Of a DNA stretch of 34,740 bases, positions 6,212 through 13,211 are shown piece by piece. Every line of letters starts with the position of its first letter. Positions within the stretch are counted from its first letter, which is position 1. The position numbers were made by a program, and so were the translations under genes. A model generated the notes under the pieces. The model worked only from the letters and a program-made list of their open reading frames with translations, did not search any database and had not been told where the DNA came from. Origin of the DNA: JAUASV01 sp047605685 (GTDB lineage Bacteria; Actinomycetota; Actinomycetes; Actinomycetales; Microbacteriaceae); NCBI GenBank assembly GCA_047605685.1, contig JASGFF010000027.1:1-34740 (forward strand). The letters are read 5' to 3'.

Positions 6212-8100
6212 GATCGTCCCGGAAGCGCGACCCGCTGAGCCTCGGGGCACGGCAGATGCGCGCCGGTGGGCTGCTGAGCGTCACGGTGCCGGCGTCGTGG
6301 CCGCCGGCCGCTGCGGCGCGCGCCCAGATCGCCGTGCTGCTGCACCTCGACGACCCCGCCGACTGGCCCGGCTACGCGGCGCTCACCGAGGGCGCGGACG
6401 TCTACCTGCTGCTGCCGGAGGGCGCTGTGCTGCCGGAGGGCGCTGTGCTGGATGCGGTGGCGCCCGAGGGCGCCGGCGTGCTGGATGCGGCGGCGCCCGA
6501 GGGCGCCGCCGGGCCGCCGCCGGTGCCCCACGAGGTGCTGCACGCCGACCCGGTCGGGGCCGGGCTGTTCCAGTGGGCGGCGCTCGTGCACTCCGGGCGG
6601 CTGGACGGCTACCGCACGGTGCTCCGGCACCGGCACGACGGGCCCGCGGCCCTCGAGCGGCTCCGCGCCTTCGCGCCGCGGGGCGTCGCGGGCCTCGACG
6701 CCGCCGTGCACGGCGCCCTCGACACCGTGGGCTTCGCGGCGCCGGCCGGGCGTCCGGTGCGCGGCGCCGTCGAGACATCCCGGAGGCTGCTGTCCCGGCT
6801 CGCGCTGCGCGGCGGCGCGAGCGACCCGGCCGAATCCCGCGGTCTCGACACGGTCGTGCTGCGCGGCTGGGCGGCGCTCGCCATCGGCTGCCTCGACCTC
6901 GACCGCCAGGACTTCCTCCGCCGCGGCTTCCTCGCTCGCGACTTCCTCGGCCGCGCCGGCCAGCCCGACCCGCGGGTTCCCGACGCCGTGCGCCTCGCGC
7001 TGCTGCGCGTGATCGACCACGCCGGCATGCGGCTGCCGGTGACCGAGACAGCGGCGGCGGCGGTGCCGGCGTCCTCGGACGCCGGGCCCGCATCCCCGGG
7101 TCAGGACCGAGCCCGGGCCTGGGCGAGCTACCGGCACCGGCTGGACTGGGCCGGGATGCAGCGCGCGGCGGCCGCCTACCTCGGCCAGCCGATGCCGATC
7201 GACCCGGCGCGCGGCCGGCGCGATCCGCTCGACGCCGCCGACCGACGCCGCCAGCTCGCCGAGGCCCGCGCCGCGGGCGTCGAGGGCTTCCTGGTGACGA
7301 GCCGCTGGGACGAGCACGGCCTCGATGCGGCGCCCTTCCTGGCCTCGCTCGACCCCGAGGAAGACTTCCCGTTCGCGCTCGTGCTCGACCACGGCATCCG
7401 GGTGCTGCCCGACCCGGAGGCGGACCAGCCGCGGAGGCAGCGCTGGCGGGACCCCGGGCCCGCCGCCTACCCGGCGATCGCGGCCGAGGTCGCCACCGTC
7501 CTCGCCCGGCCGGGTGCGCTGCGTCGCGACGGCCGCCCGGTGCTCGCGCTCGGCGACATCGACATGATCGCCGATCCCGCCGCCCTGGTCGCCGCGCTGC
7601 GTGCCGCGGCCGCCGAGCCGATCTGGCTCGCGAGCGTGCCGGCCTACCTGCGCTCCGGTGGCCTCGACGACCCGTTCGCGAGCCTCTTCGACGGTGTGCT
7701 CGAGCTGCCGCCGGCCGACCGCTCGCTGCGGACCACCTCGACGCTGTACCACCGCATCCCCGGCTCGCTGAACCCGGCGGTCGACCTCGCCCGCGCCCGC
7801 AGCGACGGCACGCTGCGGTCGATCGCGGGGCGGCCGGATGCCGTGCCGGGGGCGCTCGTGCACCACGACGAGACACCCGTGCTCGGTGCCCAGGGCATCG
7901 TCGGCGTCAACTGGACCGTCGGCCACCTGCGCGCCGAGCTGGAGCGGGCCGTCCGCTCGGTCGCGGCGCTGCCCGCGAGCGAGCGCGTCGTCGTCGTGGA
8001 GTCCTGGAACGGCTGGGACTCGCTCAGCGCCCTCGAGCCCGCCGTCCAGCGCGGCGCGGCCGCGCTCGCGGCGCTGCGAGACGCGCTCGGCGCCGGCTGA
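6208..8100 (+). CDS. WbsX-like (GH99-like) glycan enzyme with degenerate RgpF-like N-terminus
   Basis: The 630-aa protein has two parts. Residues about 35-200 weakly resemble an RgpF domain: LDGYRTVLRHRHDG stands where that family has a Tyr/Lys/His-Thr-Lys motif, but the key Asp and Lys residues are poorly kept. Residues about 345-625 resemble WbsX proteins (PF14307): AGVEGFLVTSRWDEHGLD, EEDFPFALVLDHG, RDGRPVLALGDIDMI, and a terminal VVVESWNGWDSLSALEP matching the usual NEW-x-EG-x-LEP block. WbsX-type proteins are found in O-antigen and capsule loci, and their reaction is not firmly settled. Between residues 65 and 105 are in-frame duplications (LPEGAV twice, then a VLDAxAPEGA unit twice). 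The ATG at 6208 forms an ATGA overlap with the previous stop. It is the last gene of the three-gene unit before coaD. Confidence 0.65.
   Translation: MRSSRKRDPLSLGARQMRAGGLLSVTVPASWPPAAAARAQIAVLLHLDDPADWPGYAALTEGADVYLLLPEGAVLPEGAVLDAVAPEGAGVLDAAAPEGAAGPPPVPHEVLHADPVGAGLFQWAALVHSGRLDGYRTVLRHRHDGPAALERLRAFAPRGVAGLDAAVHGALDTVGFAAPAGRPVRGAVETSRRLLSRLALRGGASDPAESRGLDTVVLRGWAALAIGCLDLDRQDFLRRGFLARDFLGRAGQPDPRVPDAVRLALLRVIDHAGMRLPVTETAAAAVPASSDAGPASPGQDRARAWASYRHRLDWAGMQRAAAAYLGQPMPIDPARGRRDPLDAADRRRQLAEARAAGVEGFLVTSRWDEHGLDAAPFLASLDPEEDFPFALVLDHGIRVLPDPEADQPRRQRWRDPGPAAYPAIAAEVATVLARPGALRRDGRPVLALGDIDMIADPAALVAALRAAAAEPIWLASVPAYLRSGGLDDPFASLFDGVLELPPADRSLRTTSTLYHRIPGSLNPAVDLARARSDGTLRSIAGRPDAVPGALVHHDETPVLGAQGIVGVNWTVGHLRAELERAVRSVAALPASERVVVVESWNGWDSLSALEPAVQRGAAALAALRDALGAG
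6412..6510 (+). repeat. In-frame repeats within the WbsX-like gene
   Basis: An 18-bp unit (CTGCCGGAGGGCGCTGTG) is duplicated around 6412-6447. A 33-bp unit beginning GTGCTGGATGCG is duplicated around 6445-6510. Both are multiples of three and encode Ala/Pro/Glu/Gly-rich sequence. Confidence 0.85.
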
Positions 8101-8135
8101 GCGGGGCCGGGGCGGGGCGGCCGGGGCGGAGCGGC

Positions 8136-8141
8136 TAGGCT
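8136..8141 (+). promoter_or_regulatory. -10 box of coaD (leaderless type)
   Basis: TAGGCT ends 7 nt before the coaD ATG at 8149. No Shine-Dalgarno sequence lies between. coaD is therefore probably transcribed independently of the glycan genes upstream. Confidence 0.55.
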
Positions 8142-8148
8142 CGCGGCC

Positions 8149-8631
8149 ATGAGCCGGATCGCCGTCGTGCCCGGGTCCTTCGACCCGATCACCCTCGGGC
8201 ACCTCGACGTCATCGAGCGCGCCGCGGCGATCTTCGACGAGGTGCACGTCGTCGTCGTGCACAACCCCGGCAAGACGGCGCTGCTGCCGACGCCCAAGCG
8301 GGTCACCCTCATCGAGCAGTCGGTCGAGGAGGCCCGCATCGGCGGGCAGATCCTGGTGACGAGCTGGAACGTCGGGCTGCTCGTCGACTACGCGCTCGAC
8401 GTCGGCGCCTCGGTGCTCGTCAAGGGCATCCGCTCACAGGTGGATGTCGCCTACGAGACGCCGATGGCGATCGTGAACCGCAACCTCGGCGGTGTGGAGA
8501 CGATCTTCATGCTCCCCGACCCGGCGCACGCGCACGTCTCCAGCTCGCTCGTGCGTCAGGTGGCGGCGCTCGGCGGGGACGTCTCCCCCTACGTGCCCCG
8601 TTCGGTCGCGGAGTACCTGCGCGCCGACTGA
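8149..8631 (+). CDS. coaD: Phosphopantetheine adenylyltransferase
   Basis: CoaD joins ATP and 4'-phosphopantetheine to give dephospho-CoA and pyrophosphate, the penultimate step of CoA synthesis. The 160-aa product matches the family length. It has the nucleotidyltransferase motif PGSFDPITLGHLDVI at 8-22, the substrate block VLVKGIRSQVDVAYETPMA near 94-112, and the adenylate-binding end SSSLVRQVAALGGDVSPYVP near 130-150. In many actinobacteria coaD is followed closely by DUF177 and rpmF; here those genes lie 23 kb away, with accessory genes between. The stop is 26 bp from the converging stop of the SurE-like gene. Confidence 0.96.
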   Translation: MSRIAVVPGSFDPITLGHLDVIERAAAIFDEVHVVVVHNPGKTALLPTPKRVTLIEQSVEEARIGGQILVTSWNVGLLVDYALDVGASVLVKGIRSQVDVAYETPMAIVNRNLGGVETIFMLPDPAHAHVSSSLVRQVAALGGDVSPYVPRSVAEYLRAD

Positions 8632-8657
8632 CCCGGCCCGTTCGGCGGCGGTGCGGT

Positions 8658-9572
8658 TCAGTAGCGCTCGGCGAAGGCGTCGAGGTCGGCCTCGAGGGCC
8701 TCGTCGTCGCTGTCCTTGCTGTCGTCGTCGCGGACCAGGGTGAGCGGCGTGACGGTCGCGAAGCCCGCGGCCAGCAGCGCCTGGTCGCCGGTGTCGGCCG
8801 CGATCGGGCTCTGCTCCGGCGTCCAGAGGCCGTCCGCGCCGGCGACGTAGTCGAGCGTCGTCCAGGAGGCCGTCGACTGCGGGGCCGTCACGACGTCCGG
8901 CGCCGTGCCGTCGGCGGCGGGCACCGGCACGTTGAGGTTCACGACCGTGCCGGCCGCCATCTCGGCGGCCGCCGCCGCGGAGAGGCCGCGGATCAGCTCG
9001 AGCACCAGCTCGGACGCGCCCGCGAAGTCCGCGCCCGCCTCCCCGACGTCGGCGCTCACCGCGATCGCCGGCACCCCGAGCTCGGCGGCGACCGAGGCCG
9101 CCCCGACGGTGCCGGAGTAGTTGACGTTGTAGCCGACGTTGGCGCCGTTGTTGACGCCGGAGACCACCAGGTCCGGCGGCGAGTCGAGGATGCCGGTGAG
9201 ACCGAGCCGCGCGGCGTCGGCCGGGGTGCCGTCGACCCAGTGCAGCGCCGGGTCGCTCGCATCGACGCCGGCACTGAGCGCGCCGCCGGAGACGGACATG
9301 CTCGCGCCGCTCTGGTTGTGCAGCGGCGCGACGACCGTGACGTCGTAGCCGGCGGCGCCGAGCACCGCGTAGAGCGTGCGGATGCCCTCGGCATCCCAGC
9401 CGTCGTCGTCGGTCAGCAGGATGGAGCGCACCGGGGCGCTCGCGGTGGCCGCCGCGGTGCCCGTCGCCGCGGTGTCCGTCGATGTGGTGCCCGTGGAGCC
9501 GGCGCAGCCGACGAGAGCGACGGGCAGGACGGCGGCCGCCGGGGCGAGCGCCGCCAGGCGCGGGACGAGCAT
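8658..9572 (-). CDS. Exported SurE-type 5'/3'-nucleotidase lipoprotein
   Basis: SurE enzymes are metal-dependent phosphatases acting on nucleoside monophosphates and short polyphosphates. From the ATG at 9572 the product is 304 aa. It starts with a signal peptide (residues 1-22) and a lipobox ending in Cys23, then a Thr/Ala-rich linker. The catalytic core keeps ILLTDDDGWDAEGI (usual N-D-D-G, here D-D-D-G, with both metal-binding Asp retained), HNQSGASMSVSG with the ligand Ser, VVSGVNNGANVG, NYSGTVGAA and NLNVPVP. Most bacterial SurE proteins are cytoplasmic, so an outer-surface lipoprotein form is notable and would fit nucleotide scavenging. A TTTACT box (9584-9579, minus strand) 6 nt before this ATG favours it over the GTG at 9590. 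The acidic tail DDDSKDSDDEALEADLD is unusual. Confidence 0.85.
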   Translation of the reverse strand: MLVPRLAALAPAAAVLPVALVGCAGSTGTTSTDTAATGTAAATASAPVRSILLTDDDGWDAEGIRTLYAVLGAAGYDVTVVAPLHNQSGASMSVSGGALSAGVDASDPALHWVDGTPADAARLGLTGILDSPPDLVVSGVNNGANVGYNVNYSGTVGAASVAAELGVPAIAVSADVGEAGADFAGASELVLELIRGLSAAAAAEMAAGTVVNLNVPVPAADGTAPDVVTAPQSTASWTTLDYVAGADGLWTPEQSPIAADTGDQALLAAGFATVTPLTLVRDDDSKDSDDEALEADLDAFAERY

Positions 9573-9578
9573 CGTCCC

Positions 9579-9584
9579 AGTAAA
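9579..9584 (-). promoter_or_regulatory. -10 box of the SurE-like gene
   Basis: TTTACT on the minus strand lies 6 nt before the ATG at 9572, which suggests a leaderless mRNA. It lies inside the reading frame that would start at GTG 9590, which argues against that longer form. Confidence 0.45.
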
Positions 9585-9705
9585 TCGCACGGCGGGCGCC
9601 CTCCCGGTCTCACGACCCGCGACCGCGCGGGCGGGCGGAGTGTGGCGGCGCCGATGGCAAGCTGTGACACCCCGCCGTTCGCGGCATGCCGGAGCGCGGT
9701 CTCGC

Positions 9706-9711
9706 TACGCT
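9706..9711 (+). promoter_or_regulatory. -10 box of the WbdD-like gene
   Basis: TACGCT would give a transcript starting near 9718, with a leader of about 42 nt and a strong GGGAGGA ribosome site (9751-9757) before the ATG at 9760. No clear -35 hexamer is seen. Confidence 0.4.
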
Positions 9712-9759
9712 GGCCTGACGCCGATGCGCTCGCGTGGCGGGGCCGGAGACGGGAGGACG

Positions 9760-11643
9760 ATGACGGAGCCTGCGACCGTCCCCGCCGGCCCGGCTGTCGA
9801 GGGCCTCGCCGCCGAGGACCTCGACTCGGTGGTCCGCGACCTGCGCGCCGGCGACAGCACCGACCCGGAACGGCTCTGGCGGCTCGGGCTGCGCTTCGGC
9901 TCCCCGCCCGAGCTCGAGAGCGCCCACCTCAACGTGCTGCGCACCCTGCGCCTCGACGGCCGCGAGCGCGTGCTGCTGCTCGGCTCCCCCTGGGGCGGTC
10001 GTGCCCGATACCTCGCCACCCGGGTCGGCTGCCTCGACGTCGTGGAGGGCAGCGAGCTGCACGCCCGGCTGAGCCGCGGCCGGGTCGAGGGCCATGGCTC
10101 GGTGCGCATCGTGAACAGCGTCGACGAGCTCGACGGCCTCCTCGGCAGCTCGGGGGAGGGCGGCAGCACCGGGGGTGGCCGCTACGACCTGCTCATCGCG
10201 CTCGACCCGCCCGCCGGGGGAGCCGCGGAGGATGCCGTCGTCGACCTCGCCCGGCGGCTGGTGGCTCCCTCCGGCAGCGCCGTGGTCGCGGCCGCCGACG
10301 AGCACGCCGCGCTGCGGCTCGCGGAGCGCCTGGCCGGTGAGGGTGTGGCCGGCGACGGCGCGGCCCCGCGGGCCCTCGCCGTAATCCCGGAGCTGTCCCG
10401 CCCGCGCGTGGTGCTCGACCGCGAGCCGCTGCGCCGCGACGCGCCGAATCTCGCCGCCGGACTCGAGCCGCCCGAGGGCACCGCGATGCCGTGGCTGCTC
10501 GTCGCTCCGCGCAGCGCCCGGGCGCGGCCGCCCTGGCCGCCGGGGGTGCTCGCCGTCTACTTCTCCTCCGGCCGGCGCCGCGACCAGTCGGCCATGAACA
10601 CGGTCATCGCCGACGAGCGCGGCCTCAGGATCGAGCGACGGGCCGCCGACCCGGACATCCCGGTTGAGCCGCACTTCGTGCACCGCGTCGACCTCGACGA
10701 GACGATCGTCGAGGGGCGCGAACTGGTCGAACTGCTGCTGGAGAGCGACGAGGTGACGGGGGCGGCGCTGTTGAGGCGCTGGTCGGAGAGCCTCGACGAG
10801 GTCGACGGCGAGCTGCGCTGGGACCTGGTGCCGCACAACGTGATCGTCTCCGCCGAGGGCTTCGTCGCGATCGACCAGGAATGGCGGGTGGAGGCCGACG
10901 AGGCAGATAACGACCTGGTCCGCCGCCGCGGGGTGTTCTGGACCGCACTGCGCTGGGCGGCTGATGGGCTGGCGCCCGTGTGGCTCGACACCCGCTCGGT
11001 GGCCGCCGCGAGCATCCAGCTCGGCGCCCTGGTCGGCCTGCCGGAGGACGGCTCCTGGCTGGAGCGCTTCTTCATAGAGGAGGCCGTCGGCGTCCGCGGG
11101 ATCTGGCCCTCCGATCGTGATGCCGTCACTCAGATCGGCGCGCATGCGACGTCGCTGCGCGGGCTCGCCGCCCGCGGGTGGGAAGGAACCTCCCGCACCT
11201 CCCGGTATGGTGGAGCGGAGCCAAGGTCGGAAGAGGGCGGTATGGACGGGGGATATCTTTCCGTCGCGCAGCGGGTGGAGACGCTCGAAGCGGAGAATCA
11301 GCAGCTGCGGGCGGCCCTGTCCCAGGCGGAGGCAACGGAGGCCGACGCCCTGCGGCGGGCGGTCGAGGCCGAGACCGGCGCACGGCTGTCGATGCTGTCG
11401 CAGCGCGACCACATCGTCGGCCTCGAGGCCGAGCTGGTGGCCGCCCACGAGTCCAACGCACGGCTGTCTGCGGCGAACGCCGGGCTGCGGCAGCGGCTGC
11501 GGGATGCCACCAAGCAGCTCAAGGAACAGCGCGCGATCGTGCAACGGCAGCGGGCACGGATCCGCGCCATCCGTCGATCGCGCAGCTACCGGCTGGGTCA
11601 CGCCCTGGCCGCCCCGCTGTCGCTGCTGCGGGGACGCCGCTGA
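9760..11643 (+). CDS. WbdD-like protein: methyltransferase-like, kinase-like and coiled-coil modules
   Basis: The 627-aa protein has three regions. Residues about 40-200 look like a SAM-methyltransferase fold (RVLLLGSPWGGRARYLATRVGCLDVVEGS at 70-98), but the glycine loop is degenerate. Residues about 265-460 resemble a protein-kinase-like fold. D355 and N360 have the D-x4-N spacing of the kinase catalytic loop (WDLVPHNVIV), and D372 in AIDQEW sits where the DFG Asp would be, 12 residues later. The usual N-lobe Lys is not obvious. Residues about 501-600 form a coiled coil, ending in RRSRSYRLGHALAAPLSLLRGRR, a basic, possibly membrane-binding tail. The order matches E. coli O9a WbdD, a methyltransferase-kinase whose coiled coil sets polymannose chain length. 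The function here, chain capping or length control, is inferred. The start is supported by GGGAGGA 2 nt upstream of ATG. The next GT2 gene starts 2 nt after its stop. Confidence 0.65.
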   Translation: MTEPATVPAGPAVEGLAAEDLDSVVRDLRAGDSTDPERLWRLGLRFGSPPELESAHLNVLRTLRLDGRERVLLLGSPWGGRARYLATRVGCLDVVEGSELHARLSRGRVEGHGSVRIVNSVDELDGLLGSSGEGGSTGGGRYDLLIALDPPAGGAAEDAVVDLARRLVAPSGSAVVAAADEHAALRLAERLAGEGVAGDGAAPRALAVIPELSRPRVVLDREPLRRDAPNLAAGLEPPEGTAMPWLLVAPRSARARPPWPPGVLAVYFSSGRRRDQSAMNTVIADERGLRIERRAADPDIPVEPHFVHRVDLDETIVEGRELVELLLESDEVTGAALLRRWSESLDEVDGELRWDLVPHNVIVSAEGFVAIDQEWRVEADEADNDLVRRRGVFWTALRWAADGLAPVWLDTRSVAAASIQLGALVGLPEDGSWLERFFIEEAVGVRGIWPSDRDAVTQIGAHATSLRGLAARGWEGTSRTSRYGGAEPRSEEGGMDGGYLSVAQRVETLEAENQQLRAALSQAEATEADALRRAVEAETGARLSMLSQRDHIVGLEAELVAAHESNARLSAANAGLRQRLRDATKQLKEQRAIVQRQRARIRAIRRSRSYRLGHALAAPLSLLRGRR

Positions 11644-11645
11644 CC

Positions 11646-13211
11646 GTGCCGCTCATCTCCGTCATCACCCCGGTCTTCGATCCGCCGGCCGGGGTCTTCG
11701 CCGAGACGATCGAGTCGGTGCTCCGCCAGCGCTTCGCCGACTGGGAGTGGATCCTCGTCGACGACGGCTCCGCCGACCCGGAGGTGCATCGAGCCCTCGA
11801 CGAGCTGGAGCGGCGCGAGGTGCGCGTGCGCGTCATCCGGCGCGAGGCCAACGGCGGCATCGTCGCCGCGACGAACGACGGCATCCAGGCGGCAGCGGGG
11901 GAGTTCCTGGCCTTCCTCGACAACGACGACCTGCTGCGGCCGCGCGCGCTCGAGCGGGTCGCCGAGGCGATCGCGGCCATCCCCGACATCGACTACCTGT
12001 ACACCGACGAGGACAAGCTGTTTCCCGACGGCAGCGTCGGCGCCGAGTTCCGCAAGCCGGTGTGGTCGCCCGAGCGCCTGCGCGGCCAGATGTACACCTC
12101 GCACCTGTCGGTGATGCGCACGGCGCTCGTGCGCGAGCTCGGCGGCATGCGGCCGGGCTTCGACGGCTCGCAGGACCACGACCTGGTGCTGCGGGTCACC
12201 GAGCGGGCCCGGGTGGTGCACCACATCCCGCACCCGCTGTACCGCTGGCGGGTCATCGAGGGATCGACGGCGGGCGACGGGGCGGCGAAGCCCTACGCCT
12301 GGGATGCCGGCGTGCGCGCCGTCTCCGACCACCTGGAGCGCGTCGGCATCCGCGCGAGCGTGCGCCGCGGCCTCGCACCGAGTACCTACACCATCGACCG
12401 CGAACCCGACCTCAGCACCCCCACGAGCGTCGTCATCCCCACCCGGGGCACGGCCGGGATCGTGCGCGGCGCACACCGGGTCTATGTGGTCGAGATGGTG
12501 CGCTCGCTGCTGGAGGCCACGCGGCACCGCGACCTCGAGGTCGTCGTCGTCTACGACACCGGCACGCCGGAGTCCGTGCTCGCGGCGCTGCGCGAGATCG
12601 GCGGCGACCGCATCGTGCTCGTCGAGTTCACCGAGGCGTTCAACTTCAGCCGCAAGTGCAATGTCGGCTCGCTGCACGCCCGCGGCGAGGCGCTCGTGTT
12701 CATGAACGATGACATGGAGGCCTACACGCCCGGGCCCATCGAGCAGCTCATCGCGCCGCTGCGCGAGGACGGTGTGGGGATGACCGGGCCCCGGCTGCTG
12801 TTCGAGGACACCACCCACCAGCACGCCGGGCTGGCCTACGGTGGCGGTGATATCGCGCACGGCCACTACCGGCTGCCACGTGACAGCAACGGCTACTTCG
12901 CCTCGCTCTACGTCAACCGGGAGGTGTCCGCGCTCACCGGCGCCTGCATCGCGGTGCGTCGGGAGACGTTCGAGCGGGTGGGCGGCTTCAGCGAGCGGCT
13001 CGCCCTCAACTTCAACGACGTCGACTTCTGCCTCAAGGTGCGCTTCCTCGGCCTACGGCTGCTCTGGCTCGAGGCGGTGACGCTGTTCCACTTCGAGTCG
13101 GTGAGCCGCAGCACCGAGGTCTCGGAGGAGGAGGCCGCCTTCATGATGCGCCGTTGGGGCGACTTCAGGCGGATGCCCGACGCCTATGCCTTGCCGATCT
13201 GGGGCGGCTGA
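11646..13211 (+). CDS. Two-domain family 2 glycosyltransferase
   Basis: The 521-aa protein has two GT-A type domains. The first (about 2-230) shows ISVITPVFDPP, WILVDDGSADPEVH, FLDNDDLL and YLYTDEDKLFPDG, with the acidic nucleotide-sugar/metal motifs intact. The second (about 255-515) begins TSVVIPTRGT and has FNFSRKCNVGSLHARGEALVFMNDDMEAYTP, ALTGACIAVRRETFERVGGFSE and FNDVDFCLKVRFLG, a layout common in rhamnosyl- and galactofuranosyl-transferases of surface polymers. GTG 11646 is preferred because PLISVITPV is the usual beginning; it lies 2 nt after the upstream stop, so the two genes are coupled. The last 47 bp overlap the 3' end of the converging YfhO-type gene. Donor and acceptor are unknown. 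Confidence 0.88.
   Translation: MPLISVITPVFDPPAGVFAETIESVLRQRFADWEWILVDDGSADPEVHRALDELERREVRVRVIRREANGGIVAATNDGIQAAAGEFLAFLDNDDLLRPRALERVAEAIAAIPDIDYLYTDEDKLFPDGSVGAEFRKPVWSPERLRGQMYTSHLSVMRTALVRELGGMRPGFDGSQDHDLVLRVTERARVVHHIPHPLYRWRVIEGSTAGDGAAKPYAWDAGVRAVSDHLERVGIRASVRRGLAPSTYTIDREPDLSTPTSVVIPTRGTAGIVRGAHRVYVVEMVRSLLEATRHRDLEVVVVYDTGTPESVLAALREIGGDRIVLVEFTEAFNFSRKCNVGSLHARGEALVFMNDDMEAYTPGPIEQLIAPLREDGVGMTGPRLLFEDTTHQHAGLAYGGGDIAHGHYRLPRDSNGYFASLYVNREVSALTGACIAVRRETFERVGGFSERLALNFNDVDFCLKVRFLGLRLLWLEAVTLFHFESVSRSTEVSEEEAAFMMRRWGDFRRMPDAYALPIWGG

Noticed and set aside
5875..8262. 795-aa open frame on the minus strand
   Set aside because: It is antisense to the RgpF-like, coiled-coil and WbsX-like genes, has Arg/Gly/Ala/His composition typical of GC-rich shadows, and shows no domain.
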